Part shown: positions 1-9,800 of the stretch, in pieces
Layout: each line of letters opens with the position of its first letter
How positions within the stretch are numbered: position 1 is the stretch's first letter
IMG/VR virus record: IMGVR_UViG_3300032220_000939
Location: 1-25,075 of that record
DNA from: a virus
Direction: 5' to 3' (one strand)
DNA length: 25,075 nt
Program-made: the position numbers and the translations under genes
The notes under the pieces: model-generated
The model's input: the letters and a program-made list of their open reading frames with translations, nothing else
Database searches by the model: none
Told to the model about the DNA's origin: nothing

Positions 1-369
1 AATTGTACGAAGATATTTCATTGTCTCAATATCAACACCATCTCTACCACCATCAACAGCACCAGCTTTAACTATACCTACGTTCATTGTTCTGAAATGT
101 ATATGTGGAATCATTTCGTAATAACTTACTTGTATAAGGTATGGACTAATATAATCATTCACCAATGTTAATTCATCATTTGTAAAAGTATTACCTGTTG
201 AACTTACTTTAGATAATAGTTGGTTATAAAATAAAGTTCCTAATAATGGTTGTAATTGAATATCTTGACTAATACCTATCTCCGCACGTATTGTGTCCAT
301 ATCAACATTCTTATTCACATTTGTGAACGCCTTTAATTTATTTTCACTTACGAGTAAAACGTTTGCCAT
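1..369 (-). CDS. Head-tail connector-like protein (DUF6712-like), C-terminus cut off by window edge
   Basis: The reading frame opens with ATG at 369 and stays open to base 1, giving 123 residues with no stop, so the gene continues beyond the window. It begins MANVLLVSENKLKAFTNVNK and contains DIQLQPLLGTLFYNQLL at about residues 36-52. The pattern 'acidic helix, then QPLLGT.LY..LL' is one I associate with the DUF6712-type head-tail connector (gp6-like adaptor) family of Bacteroidota phages. These bind under the portal ring. One base separates it from the portal stop, so the two are almost certainly co-translated, and that context supports a neck role. The family assignment is from memory of the motif and is not searched. 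Confidence 0.65.
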   Translation of the reverse strand, partial: MANVLLVSENKLKAFTNVNKNVDMDTIRAEIGISQDIQLQPLLGTLFYNQLLSKVSSTGNTFTNDELTLVNDYISPYLIQVSYYEMIPHIHFRTMNVGIVKAGAVDGGRDGVDIETMKYLRTI

Positions 370-370
370 A

Positions 371-1534
371 TTATATTTGTGTTGGGGTTTCTGGTTTATC
401 TACAACTAAAGGTGATTCATTTACATCACCTGTTTCATATATAGACATTGGTTTAATTTCAAAAGTTGTTGGTGTTCCAAATTTCATTGTAACTAATTTA
501 TCAAATACACCTAATAATTGTTTTTGATATGGTTGTATTACTGATTTACGGATGAAAGTAATATGTGTATCAATCTCATCTTTTGATCCTAATTTGTTTG
601 CTGTACTAATACCAAATAATTCTCCACTTGATATTCTGTGACCTGATAAGATTGTTCTTATAATATCATCATAAATTTGTGAATAGTATTGGTCATTACC
701 TGATGTTGCAATTTGTGTAATTTCAGGACTTAACTCCTTACTTTCGTTGAATGATATAATTGGTCTACCAGCGTTATTGACACTTGTAAATTGACTCTCT
801 AACGCTCTTGTTACTAAACGTTGTTCTTCAGGACCTGGTAGTCCGTTATTCATATTAATCCATAATGAAGGCATCATACCATTCATTAAATTATTTGAGT
901 GAAACTCTTTAATCTGTACGTCAATATTAATTGCAGCTAAAGCACCTGAATAATCAGGGTGTGGATAGTATGACTGTGATGGTGAATATTGTTTGTAATA
1001 ATATATTTGAGATGGTCTTCCGTCTTCTTGACTAAACGCATCATATTCTGTAACAGGGAACTTTTTAATATTAGTCCAATCAGCAGAATAATAATATCTT
1101 TCAATCTTATCACTTTCAGGATTAATCTTACCACTTCTTAATCTACTAAAATCAATGTGGTATATTTCAGCAATAGTTTTTCTATCTCTACTCCAAATAA
1201 CATTTAAAGCAAACCCACCAAATAGAACCAAATCTAACGCACATTTCTCAAACACTTCATCCATTCTTTCCTTATCGTTAATAAGATAAATTGTAGCCAT
1301 TGGATTGTTTAATGAAACAATACCATCACCCATTATCTGTTCTTTTTTTGATGTTACAATTGCTTTATGAATTGCACAGTTATTATATCTACTGATTAGG
1401 TATTGAGGCATGATATTACCTTCACCATATAATACATAATCTAATCTGTTTAAAACTTCAGAAAAGATTGGTAGTAATGGTTGTTGTGTAAATTGTGCTC
1501 TACTTAATTGGTATTTTTGTTTTTCTTCACTCAT
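371..1534 (-). CDS. Phage portal protein
   Basis: This 387-residue protein has the composition and motif order of small portal proteins from Bacteroidota siphophages. The N-terminal part includes MPQYLISRYNNCAIHKAIVT (about 42-61), then a central 'IYHIDFSRLRSGK' segment, and 'IKEFHSNNLMNGMMPSLWI' before a helical stretch. Near the C-terminus is 'SGHRISSGELFGISTANKLG', resembling the helix-loop region where portals contact the tunnel and adaptor. Portals form the dodecameric ring at one capsid vertex through which DNA is packaged and the neck attaches. The length is near the low end for portals. It is followed after one base by the connector. The unusual point is its place: it is transcribed after the major capsid, protease and tail genes. 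The start at 1534 is preceded by A/T-rich sequence without a Shine-Dalgarno site. Confidence 0.85.
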   Translation of the reverse strand: MSEEKQKYQLSRAQFTQQPLLPIFSEVLNRLDYVLYGEGNIMPQYLISRYNNCAIHKAIVTSKKEQIMGDGIVSLNNPMATIYLINDKERMDEVFEKCALDLVLFGGFALNVIWSRDRKTIAEIYHIDFSRLRSGKINPESDKIERYYYSADWTNIKKFPVTEYDAFSQEDGRPSQIYYYKQYSPSQSYYPHPDYSGALAAINIDVQIKEFHSNNLMNGMMPSLWINMNNGLPGPEEQRLVTRALESQFTSVNNAGRPIISFNESKELSPEITQIATSGNDQYYSQIYDDIIRTILSGHRISSGELFGISTANKLGSKDEIDTHITFIRKSVIQPYQKQLLGVFDKLVTMKFGTPTTFEIKPMSIYETGDVNESPLVVDKPETPTQI

Positions 1535-1551
1535 ATTATTCTTTTATATAT

Positions 1552-2646
1552 TTAATCTGTATCTATCCATTCAATAATTACATTATCCCCCAAATTTATT
1601 ACTCCTATACTTACATTAACTGACCTTCCAACAACTGTAGGACAACTAGTAGGATTTTGACCTCCAGCAAAAAGTTCTGTTCCAACTAAAATTCCATTAA
1701 TATATATATTAACTGTAGAATATTGAAGTGAATAATTTAAACCTGCTGGTCTACATATATCTCTATAAACACTAACAAAACCTGATGTACTAACCAAATT
1801 AACTGGATAAATTGATGAGGTATATGTAAATGGTTCTGTACCATTAATTGTAACAGGAAGTGTATATGTTCCTACATCAGTTTGTATTGTATAATTTGTA
1901 ATTCTTGCTTGTCTATTAGAATAATCATCTAAAATCATTGAATATATAAATTGATAATTAACAAGAGGAGTATTACTTGGTGTTGGTGTAGGAGTATTAG
2001 TTGGTGTTCCTGTTGGAGTAGGAGTATTTGTATTTGTAGGAGTATTTGTAGGTGTTGGTGTAACAGTATTTGTAGGTGTTGGTGTAACAGTATTAGTAGG
2101 TGTTAAACTAATTGTTGGTGTAGGAGTATTAGTTGGTGTAATACTTGGTGTTGGTGTAACAGTATTAGTAGGTGTTATACTTGGTGTAGGAGTAACCGTA
2201 TTAGTAGGAGTTGGTGTAACAGTATTGGTCGGTGTTATACTTGGTGTAGGAGTTGGACTTGGTGATGGAGGTGGTGGTTCTTGAATATAAATATAATTAG
2301 AATTATCCTCATCAGGTGAAATATATTGTGTAAATGTATTTCCTATTTCAGTCGTACCTAATAATCTTGCCATACCTGTATATACCAATGTGGTACCATT
2401 ACCAAAAATTTCTAATTGATATTGTCCCTCGTAGTTTAAATCATCAACAGTAAAATCTAATGTAATTTCACAATACCTAATATTTTCAGCAAACTCTAAT
2501 GGGTCTGCTGTACTAATAGTATAAGATTTAACCTCTTGTGATAAGATGTTTAAAAAAGTAAGTGTATATCCCGAAAAGTCGGTTCTTGAGTTATTGTTGA
2601 TGTTTAACACCAATTCATTAACTTGACCCTTATTTAATAATATCAT
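1552..2646 (-). CDS. Structural protein with N-terminal virion domain, Pro/Thr repeat linker and C-terminal domain (head fibre or adhesin candidate)
   Basis: The 364 residues divide into three parts. Residues 1-123 form a beta-rich domain beginning [20 protein letters not shown] and containing '[20 protein letters not shown]' near 71-90; similar N-termini occur in Bacteroidota phage virion proteins. Residues 124-228 are a low-complexity linker of PT, NT, VT and SIT dipeptides. Residues 229-364 form a second beta-rich domain with a Cys pair (near 294 and 335) ending [13 protein letters not shown] plausible reading is a fibre or decoration protein: the N-terminus docks on the virion and the C-terminus is displayed, possibly on the head since it lies between capsid and portal genes. 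I do not recognise the C-terminal domain. The linker is shared with two tail genes in this window. The gene follows a terminator-like hairpin. Confidence 0.6.
   Translation of the reverse strand: MILLNKGQVNELVLNINNNSRTDFSGYTLTFLNILSQEVKSYTISTADPLEFAENIRYCEITLDFTVDDLNYEGQYQLEIFGNGTTLVYTGMARLLGTTEIGNTFTQYISPDEDNSNYIYIQEPPPPSPSPTPTPSITPTNTVTPTPTNTVTPTPSITPTNTVTPTPSITPTNTPTPTISLTPTNTVTPTPTNTVTPTPTNTPTNTNTPTPTGTPTNTPTPTPSNTPLVNYQFIYSMILDDYSNRQARITNYTIQTDVGTYTLPVTINGTEPFTYTSSIYPVNLVSTSGFVSVYRDICRPAGLNYSLQYSTVNIYINGILVGTELFAGGQNPTSCPTVVGRSVNVSIGVINLGDNVIIEWIDTD
1963..2277 (-). repeat. Pro/Thr/Asn dipeptide repeat region (copy in 1552-2646 gene)
   Basis: About 105 codons encode degenerate repeats of the form [18 protein letters not shown]. 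On the plus strand this is seen as recurring units such as ggtgttggtgtaacagtatt and gtaggagtattagttggtgt. The DNA units are near-identical within the block and similar to those at 11500-11769 and 13105-13207. Confidence 0.9.
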
Positions 2647-2690
2647 ATATAACTAAATATAAAAAAAATCAAATTGGAAAGGTATATTTA

Positions 2691-2714
2691 AAAAAAAAGA
2701 GGCATAAAGCCTCT
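2691..2714 (-). terminator. Rho-independent terminator-like hairpin after the capsid/tube genes
   Basis: Read on the minus strand, AGAGGC (2714-2709), loop TTTAT, and GCCTCT (2703-2698) form a 6-bp stem followed directly by a run of T (2698-2691). It lies 50 bases after the stop of the 189-residue gene at 2765, in the longest intergenic gap of the window. This is where a late transcript covering protease, scaffold, capsid and tube could end or be attenuated before the fibre and portal genes. The plus strand also has a T-rich tract after the stem (2716-2725), so it may work in both directions. The stem is short, so termination may be partial. Confidence 0.65.
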
Positions 2715-2741
2715 CTTTTCTTTTTGGAAGATATAGAAATT

Positions 2742-2753
2742 GTCCTTTAGGAC
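2742..2753. other. Small inverted repeat between the tube gene and the terminator
   Basis: GTCC-TTTA-GGAC forms a 4-bp perfect hairpin just downstream of the 189-residue gene stop. It has no U-tract. It might protect the 3' end of the transcript or be chance. Confidence 0.3.
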
Positions 2754-2764
2754 TAACATTTCAA

Positions 2765-3334
2765 TTAACCATCTATTGTAGATTGTGTAAATACAGCAGC
2801 AATTAAGGCTTCAGGAGTTGTTCCTGAATATCCTGCTGGTGCTTCTAACACTCTACTTGGTTCATTTTCTTGTGCTGTAAATAGTAAGTTAAATCCGTTT
2901 CTATCACCTAACGCTAAACCTGTGTTTGCGTCACCACCTGATAGATAAGCGTAATTAACTTGACCCATTACGTACACCGTATCGTTTTGGTCAATAACTA
3001 AAATTTGTAAATTATCGTTTTGACTTAAAACTTTTAATTGGTTCCTTTTTTCTTGGTCGTATTTGAATAAAACAGCTGTTAAAAGTTGTTCAAAATACAC
3101 GGTTCCATTTTCGTATGACTTGGTTGTTGTCTGTACATATGAACTTGTATTTCTTTTCAATTCAAAACCATATAAAGTAACATCACCAGAATCTGTAGCA
3201 CCTGTTACAGCACCATCAGCGTTGTAAGTGTAACCAGATGTAAAACCTGATTGACCTGCAACATATATTTTTTTCACTCCACCGATTGAATCTGAACAAC
3301 CCAATGCGGCTCCTGAACTAATAAAACATGACAT
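2765..3334 (-). CDS. Small structural protein, best candidate for the major tail tube protein
   Basis: This 189-residue protein starts MSCFISSGAALGCSDSIGGV and then alternates beta-rich stretches. It contains 'LYGFELKRNTSSYVQTTTKS', 'ENGTVYFEQLLTAVLFKYDQ' and, near the C-terminus, 'ALGDRNGFNLLFTAQENEPS'. I recall this pattern (MxC...GG.k.iy, ENGT.FFEQ.L, .GD..G...t..gqE..P) from an abundant small structural family in Bacteroidota phages. The size and the beta-sandwich-like pattern fit a tail tube monomer, and no other tube candidate exists in the window. Its place directly after the capsid gene would equally suit a head decoration protein. It is 66 bases from the capsid stop, with a hairpin between them, and is followed by the terminator at 2691-2714. 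Confidence 0.5.
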   Translation of the reverse strand: MSCFISSGAALGCSDSIGGVKKIYVAGQSGFTSGYTYNADGAVTGATDSGDVTLYGFELKRNTSSYVQTTTKSYENGTVYFEQLLTAVLFKYDQEKRNQLKVLSQNDNLQILVIDQNDTVYVMGQVNYAYLSGGDANTGLALGDRNGFNLLFTAQENEPSRVLEAPAGYSGTTPEALIAAVFTQSTIDG

Positions 3335-3362
3335 ATTGTATATATTTAATTTTTTGTTTTTA

Positions 3363-3393
3363 TAAAGGGGACTTTCACCCCTTTAGTTTTTTT
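3363..3393 (+). terminator. Strong hairpin between capsid and tube genes, U-tract on the plus strand
   Basis: TAAAGGGG (3363-3370), loop ACTTTCA (3371-3377) and CCCCTTTA (3378-3385) form an 8-bp perfect stem. On the plus strand it is followed by G and seven T (3387-3393), the shape of an intrinsic terminator. On the minus strand, where all genes lie, the sequence after the stem is A-rich. For the late mRNA it may therefore be a stability or processing hairpin rather than a terminator. It may also block antisense transcription entering the capsid gene. Confidence 0.45.
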
Positions 3394-3400
3394 AATTTGT

Positions 3401-4366
3401 TTAAGCTATATTGTTAGTAGCGAAGTAGTTAATTCCTGCGAAAGAAGCAATTGCTGCTGAATAAGAGTAATTAGCACGTAATTTTAATACGTCAAAATCT
3501 CTTGACCAAAACGCATCCATCTTCTCATGGTCTGACATTAAGTCAAATCCACAGAACATATATTGTGCTGGTCCAATTATAACTTTACCACTACCTGCCA
3601 AACCTAATGTAGGTAATACTTTCACGTTAGTAGATGGGTGAACTGCACTCATGTTGTTTGTTACGTTAGTTGTACCAATATAATTTTGGAAGAAGTTTGC
3701 TTTCACTAACGCTTGATTATACAATCTAAAGTTAGAGTAAGACATAAACACTACTAAATCATCAAACACTAAAGCGTCATCAGATAAAACAGAAATTAAT
3801 TTATCTACTTCTGTAATTGGGTTACCTGCTGAACCGTAAGCCGCACTTGAACTGAATGTTGTACCAGTTGAATTAGCAACTGAAGTTTGACCTGTTGCAA
3901 TTAAGTAATTGAAACCATTGTAAGCGTCACCACCAGCGGTAGTTGCTAACCATAATTTTTGTTCAATACGTTGTTGAATTTGTTTTACTTTCAAATCAAT
4001 AATACCATCAAGGAATGGTACTGTTTCAGGATCTTGACCTGGAGGTAATAACAATGATTGATATGTATCCCATAATTGTTGGAAACATAATTCTTCGTTA
4101 ATTCTCTCATGTTGAGAAGCTAAACTTACTTGAGTAAAAGTTGTTGTACCACTTGCACTCCATCCACACTCTCCTGTTTGGAAAGCTGGTGCTGAATTTA
4201 ACAATTGGATTTGTTGTGTACCGCGGATGCCTAACTTTACAGTAGTATTTGCGGGGGTTGTTGCTCCGATAAGAGCTTTAGCTATAATTTCAGTAGAAGA
4301 TTGGTCTGTAAAACCAGTGATTGAACTTACTACATAACTAAATTCGTCTTTTGAATAAATTTTCAT
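3401..4366 (-). CDS. Major capsid protein
   Basis: This 321-residue protein starts MKIYSKDEFSYVVSSITGFT. It carries the pattern of HK97-fold major capsid proteins from Bacteroidota siphophages: 'CGWSASGTTTFTQVSLASQH' near 67-86, then INEELCFQQLWDTYQSLLLP, a spine-helix segment 'LKVKQIQQRIEQKLWLATTAGGD', a variable loop, and the C-terminal 'GPAQYMFCGFDLMSDHEKMDAFWSRD' region. It has no N-terminal delta domain, which fits the separate scaffold gene just upstream (23-base gap). With the protease, scaffold and portal it forms the head module. The leader before the start at 4366 is purine/A-rich (CAAAACGAATTAAAA) and lacks a Shine-Dalgarno site. Confidence 0.85.
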   Translation of the reverse strand: MKIYSKDEFSYVVSSITGFTDQSSTEIIAKALIGATTPANTTVKLGIRGTQQIQLLNSAPAFQTGECGWSASGTTTFTQVSLASQHERINEELCFQQLWDTYQSLLLPPGQDPETVPFLDGIIDLKVKQIQQRIEQKLWLATTAGGDAYNGFNYLIATGQTSVANSTGTTFSSSAAYGSAGNPITEVDKLISVLSDDALVFDDLVVFMSYSNFRLYNQALVKANFFQNYIGTTNVTNNMSAVHPSTNVKVLPTLGLAGSGKVIIGPAQYMFCGFDLMSDHEKMDAFWSRDFDVLKLRANYSYSAAIASFAGINYFATNNIA

Positions 4367-4389
4367 TTTTAATTCGTTTTGTTTTTTAA

Positions 4390-5139
4390 TTATTTTTTAT
4401 TAATTTGTCTGAAAGCCATAAGTGCGTTGAATTTATCGTCAGCACTTTCTCCAGATATTTTATTAAATTCCGTTTTACCATCAGATATTTTTTTACCTGC
4501 TGGTTCTGATTTGAAAGCACTAAACTCATTGTTCATAGCTTCCATTTTAGTTTCCATTTGAGACATTTTTTCACCACATTGGTAGATAAAATCTCTTAAC
4601 ATCTTCATCAATTCTACTTGAATTGGGTCACCTGCATCAACACTATCTTCAGGCATTGGGTCTGATTCACCATCCATCATACCTTCAGGTGATTTTACAG
4701 AAACAATAATACCATCTTTAGTTTCAACTTCAGAACCGTCTTCTAACATATGTACCCCATCAGGAGCAGCAATACCGTCTGGCATTTCTTCGGTAATTAC
4801 TTTTACAGCAGCACCTTCAGCCAAACTATCACCCTCAACCTTAACAACAGTACCATCTTTCAATTTTGCTTCCACGAATATTTCTTTAACTGCAGTAATT
4901 TCACCGTTAGAAACTTCAATCTCAAAATTCTCTTTTAATTTATATGAACCATCCTCTAAAGCTACCGCTTCAAACGCTTCATTGATTTTACTAACTGATT
5001 TACCAACTTCCAATTTCTCGGTGTTGATGATAGTGTCATCTTCTAATTTAAAAGACAATGGAGTTGCTTCTTCCGTCATGAAACCGAACTGAACCATTAA
5101 TTTCTTAATTTCGTTGATAGCGGTTTTTGGATTAGACAT
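4390..5139 (-). CDS. Capsid scaffolding-like protein
   Basis: This 249-residue, very acidic protein has two halves. The first (about residues 25-155) consists of repeated short beta units of the type 'L.DG..v..e.g.....v...DG.y.l': LEDDTIINTEKLEVGKSV, LKDGTVVKVEGDSLAEGA and LEDGSEVETKDGIIVSVKSP. The second (about 170-215) is a predicted helix or coiled coil, ELMKMLRDFIYQCGEKMSQM and METKMEAMNNEFSAF. Its position between the protease and the major capsid gene, its acidity and its coiled-coil tail fit an assembly scaffold that the protease later removes. Scaffolds of this layout are known in Bacteroidota phages next to XkdF-like proteases. No sequence search was possible, so 'scaffold' rests on context and composition. 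Confidence 0.6.
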   Translation of the reverse strand: MSNPKTAINEIKKLMVQFGFMTEEATPLSFKLEDDTIINTEKLEVGKSVSKINEAFEAVALEDGSYKLKENFEIEVSNGEITAVKEIFVEAKLKDGTVVKVEGDSLAEGAAVKVITEEMPDGIAAPDGVHMLEDGSEVETKDGIIVSVKSPEGMMDGESDPMPEDSVDAGDPIQVELMKMLRDFIYQCGEKMSQMETKMEAMNNEFSAFKSEPAGKKISDGKTEFNKISGESADDKFNALMAFRQINKK

Positions 5140-5178
5140 AATCTATTTGTTTTTTTGTTTATTTATTAATTCTATTAC

Positions 5179-5208
5179 TAAATATATAATTCCATATATA
5201 TTCCCAAA
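5179..5208 (-). promoter_or_regulatory. Possible Bacteroidota-type promoter before scaffold and capsid
   Basis: In the 74-base gap between protease and scaffold, the minus strand reads TTTG (5208-5205), 18 bases, then TATATTTA (5186-5179). This approximates the Bacteroidota housekeeping promoter (-33 TTTG, -7 TAnnTTTG, about 19-21 spacing) with one mismatch at the last base. It lies about 40 bases before the scaffold start, so it could give extra transcription of scaffold and capsid. In such A/T-rich DNA, chance matches are common. Confidence 0.3.
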
Positions 5209-5213
5209 TTATT

Positions 5214-6860
5214 TTAATATTTCTTCAATATCTCTACTACTTTCTGTAAAAACATTTCCTCTCTACAGAACGCAGCAATTTCTTCAAACCATCCACTTAC
5301 AGAATAACCAGCAAGTTCACCTGACTTAACCATCTCCCAAACCTTATCACCTTCAGGAGTTTTAGCACATTTCATTGCAACAAACCAAGTTCCAATAGGT
5401 AAATCACCATAACCATATTTTGAGGACTTATCATTATCATCTTCCTTAATCCAACTCTCAACAACATATACATCTTTTACAGCTGTGCCATCGTGCATCA
5501 AATCGTTATTACGAGTATATTGGTTCTTCATATATTTGTCCGCTATCATTTTGATAGTTTCTGAACTAAAATAAACTTCATATTTATTTCCGTCATTATC
5601 TTTTCTTGGGATACGTAAATCAGGAACCATTGCTGGTCCAACTATTGTACGTTTTTCTTCACTATCTATTGCAAACTTTTGGTCTTTCTTCTTTTTCTTT
5701 TTGATATTAGGGTCTTCAAAACCACCTATCGTTCCAACATCATAACCTAATTCATCTTCGTGATATAGATAAACACTATCTTCTGTATGAACTTCACCTG
5801 TCATTAATCTACCATCAGCATCTTTATGTGTAGGACCTTCGTATAATTTACCATCTTCTGTATAATGTGGTACACCTACTTCAAATTTACCAAATGAATT
5901 AACTTTACTTTCAGCCCAACTTAAAGCGGATAAACCTCCCCAACTATCATACATTAATTTACCACATCCATCATCATAACTTTTACTACTATCTAAATCT
6001 ACTTTATGACGTGATAAATAACTATACATTCTTCTAACTGTGTCTTCACTAATAGGTTCACCATTAGCGAGCTGTGAGGCTCTAATTTTTCCAACGCTCG
6101 TTCCACAAGAACCCCATCCATTTTCATCTACATATTTCAATACCGCTTTTGCGTTATTCTTAACACTTTCAGGATAATCAGAAACACTTTCCATTTTTAC
6201 CTTACTAAATGAAGGCCACGCAGGAACTACTGTTGATGGTTGTTCCAATCCTAATACCCTTGTGTCCAATGGTGCTTGTGGGTCAATCTTACCCCTATTT
6301 ACGGACGCCTTATTTCTAATTGGATATTCATATGAATATTCAATACGAGCCCATAAATGACGACAATTATACCCTCCACGCCATACTAAAGCACTATCAC
6401 CTTCATCGTTGGTTAGAGCATCCATATCTTCCAATCTCCATACATAATTCTTTTGAATTAATTCTCTACAAAAATCTCTTGTTGTTGGAATAATTGATGG
6501 TGATTGTGCTTGAGGATTTAATACATACTTATATCTAACTCTATATTCCTTTTCATTTTCTGATGATGGACCGTTTGGGTCTGGTGCAGTGATAAAATCT
6601 TCTTTACCGAATGGTGTTATTTTAGAAACAACCCATCCTTCATCAAAAAGGTCTTGTTCGTTTTGAGCAATTGAAACTAATTTATCTAAATATTTATTGT
6701 CTTCGCCATCAGGGATATGAAATTCATGAGGTTTTTCCTTACTGAAATACATCCAATTAATCTCAATTGCTGGTTCGTCAACAAGGGATATACTATCAAT
6801 ACCTGATATATCATCATCTTCTTCTATTTTTAGTTCATATACTTTATCTTTCTTAATCAT
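5214..6860 (-). CDS. Head maturation protease (XkdF-like serine protease) fused to a MuF-like and a further domain
   Basis: This 548-residue protein is composite. Residues 15-40 contain 'DISGIDSISLVDEPAIEINW', a segment typical of the start of these proteases. Residues 126-170 contain TTRDFCRELI and RGGYNCRHLW, motifs of the C-terminal part of Mu F-like minor head proteins. Residues 230-320 hold a helical module with 'ENGWGSCGTSVGKIRASQL', 'VRRMYSYLSRHK' and DSWGG...WA, which also recurs in phage head proteins. Residues 403-526 form the XkdF-like protease: NNDLMHDG with candidate catalytic His456, VYVVESWI, 'LPIGTWFVAMK', and GELAGYSVSGWF with candidate Ser520. A lysine-rich hinge (386-392) precedes the protease. 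Role: it cleaves scaffold and possibly itself during capsid maturation. It sits between the tape measure and the scaffold. Catalytic residue assignment is by motif memory. Confidence 0.78.
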   Translation of the reverse strand: MIKKDKVYELKIEEDDDISGIDSISLVDEPAIEINWMYFSKEKPHEFHIPDGEDNKYLDKLVSIAQNEQDLFDEGWVVSKITPFGKEDFITAPDPNGPSSENEKEYRVRYKYVLNPQAQSPSIIPTTRDFCRELIQKNYVWRLEDMDALTNDEGDSALVWRGGYNCRHLWARIEYSYEYPIRNKASVNRGKIDPQAPLDTRVLGLEQPSTVVPAWPSFSKVKMESVSDYPESVKNNAKAVLKYVDENGWGSCGTSVGKIRASQLANGEPISEDTVRRMYSYLSRHKVDLDSSKSYDDGCGKLMYDSWGGLSALSWAESKVNSFGKFEVGVPHYTEDGKLYEGPTHKDADGRLMTGEVHTEDSVYLYHEDELGYDVGTIGGFEDPNIKKKKKKDQKFAIDSEEKRTIVGPAMVPDLRIPRKDNDGNKYEVYFSSETIKMIADKYMKNQYTRNNDLMHDGTAVKDVYVVESWIKEDDNDKSSKYGYGDLPIGTWFVAMKCAKTPEGDKVWEMVKSGELAGYSVSGWFEEIAAFCREEMFLQKVVEILKKY

Positions 6861-6891
6861 AATATTAAATATAAATTTTTGTTAGTTGGAA

Positions 6892-9800
6892 TTAAATGGT
6901 TGATAGATTTTTCAATCTTGCTTGTTTATGTGCTTCAGTTGTTAATTCCTGTGACACCACATAAGTTTTTACAATTAATGGTGCTTGTTCTTGTGCTGGA
7001 TTTGATAATATTGGATTATCCTGTCTTGTGGTCATTAAGTTTGAATTGAATGATGTTCCACCACCCGCTTGGTTCATTAATGATAATAATGGAGCGAATT
7101 GTGTAACCGCACCACGTGTCATGATTGCTTCACCTTGTTCCGCTTCAATCATTGTTCCACCTTGAGCGTGTCTCTTTCCACCTATCAATCCACCATCAGC
7201 GTAGTTTTTACCGTAATTAGGTTTGCATGATGCTCCTCCTCCTGCTCCTCCTGAAGATTCCGATTCACTTAACTCAAGTGATGATTGATATTGTGTCCTT
7301 TTAATTGCAGCAACTTGTTTATAACCAAAAACTAAAGCGGAAGCCGCTGCTATTGGTGCTAATACAGGTCCTACAATAGGTATTGCAATAAGAGATGAGA
7401 ACGCACCTACTGCTGATTGTAATGTAGCAATAATTGCTTGAGCAATTTGTATTTTCTTATTCTCCTCAAACGCCTTTCTCTTTATATCATCTTCTTCCTG
7501 TGCAAATTTCTTTTTATTTTCTATTAATTTCTTTTCAAGTTGTTCTTGATTGGTAATTGTCTTTTTATCAAGTTCATTTTGTTTGATATACCTTTTAGTT
7601 GCTTCTTCCATTGCAACTTGTTGTTCTATTTGAGCAACCTTTCCAATGTCTTGAGCGATAGTTTGAGCCACACCTAATGTAGCTTGTGCTGCTTGTAAAA
7701 GGTCTTGTAATTCTTGTTTAGTAATATCTTTAGCCATTTTTAGATATTTCTTTCTAATTTCCTCTTTTGCATCCGCAATTTGTTGTTCTGTAAGTTTTTC
7801 TTTTATTGCTCTATCTTCCAAATCAGCAAATTCTTTCTGTTCAGCCGCTTTAAGTATTGCTCGTTGATTATTATAGAATGATTTTGTTCCTTCTATTAAC
7901 GCATCACCTCTAATCTGTAAGAACTTTAACTCATCATCTAATCTCTTTAAATTTTTATCCCTTTTATTCTGTGCATCATCATCATCTAACTTTTGAAGAG
8001 CCTGATTTTTTGCTTTCTCTAATAGTGTTATTATTCTTTCTTGTTCTATTTTTGATTGTTTTTGAAATTCTGTGTCCTTTTGTAGTGCTGCAACATCATC
8101 AGCATATTTACGTTCTAATGTTGCTTTATTTCTTCCTATCTCACTTTCATCAGCAGCGTTCATTATCTCAAATACCTTATCATTATATTCTTTTATCTTC
8201 TTTTGACTTTCATCAAATGACTTATTATCTTCCTCTTGTCTTTTCTTATTTAATTCAATTACTTTTACACCATATTTTACCCTGATTTGTTCAAGTAATT
8301 TAGCTCTTAATTCTTCCTTATCTTTTGATAATTTAAGATTATTAACCTCTCTTTCCTCATTTTGTTTATCTATCTTTAACTGTGCATCCTGTTTCTTCCT
8401 TTCCTCATTTAATATATTAACACTATTCTCTTGTTGAAGTTTAAGTAATAACGCAGCAGCTGCTTTATTATCATTCTCAATTTTAGCTTTATCAGGACCT
8501 TTTGTTACTGTTGGTTTATACCCTGTTTCTAAACTACCCGCTTCTTTTAATAAATCACTTGCTTTCTTTCTAATTTCTTCTGAAGTGTCAGTTAATTTCT
8601 GTCTTCTACGTTTTAATTCATCATCATAACTTTCTCCTAATTTTCTATCAAAACTAAAAAATCCTACTTGTTCTGCGGTTACTGCTTCCGCTGACTTTTG
8701 TGCCGCAATTCTAAATAACTCTTGTGCTTGTGCTCTTAATCCTGTTGCTTTAATGTAATTTTCAGTATTATTCTTATATAGTTTTTCAGCTTCTGCTAAT
8801 GTATCCGCTTTACCTATTGTACCACCTAATACTTCATTATAAGTTTCTAACGCTTTCTTTTTTGATATTGCACCTGTTTTTGCTTGTTCAAACGCAACAC
8901 CTACCTCTATAATTTTATTTTTTGCTTCTTCTGCGGCAGTTGCACCTTTTAATAAAGTTTCTTTAAATGTTTTTGTCGCTTCTTCTGCTGCGGTAGTCGC
9001 TGTTGCAAGTTGATAATACTTATAAGCAAAAATACCAATGAGTGCAACAATACCTGTTATTGCGGTATATACGGATGTTATAATTGCAACAAATCTTGTC
9101 ATTGCAGTAGTAGCAGCGTTTGTTGCGACAGCTTGTCCTGTTTTAGCTGCGGCATCTAATTCAGATTGTGTTGTAGATATTTTAGTAACTAAAATATTCT
9201 TTTCGGTTTCTAATGTATTAATTTTTTGTGCAAGTGATTCTTGAAATAATACATCAGTTTCTAATAAAGTTGCTGCAGTTAAATCACCTGTTGCAATCGC
9301 TGCATTTGATTTAGCAATTGAATTTTTATAAAATTCTAATCTTGATTTACTAATAATTATATTATTTTCAATATTTGATAAAGTATTTTTATCAACCGCT
9401 AAACTATTAATTTGAGTGTCATTAGCATCCTCTAATTTAGCACCTGAATTTAATACTTGTTCTTTTGTATTTTCAGCAATTGCAGCAGTATTAAGTTTTT
9501 CAGCACCAGTATTAAGTGTTGTTGCACCAGCATCTTTAGCGTTAGCACCAATCTTACCAGCTTCACTTATTCCTTTAGCTCCAATCTTACCAGTATCACT
9601 TATTGCTTTATTTAACCCAAAAACATTATCAATAACATCTGTAATATCATTGATAGTTTCTTTAAATTGGAACCTTAAATCTTTTAAACTAAATGATGTA
9701 AATGTTTTTAATAACGCAATAGCACCATTTAATTTACTTGCAAACTCACCGACAGGACCAGGTAATAACTGTAATGAAGTTAATAAGTCACCTGATTTTG

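Noticed and set aside
4379-5329. Short plus-strand frames with hydrophobic or aromatic residues opposite scaffold and protease
   Set aside because: They overlap well-supported minus-strand genes, show no start signals, and their composition follows A/T-rich antisense sequence.
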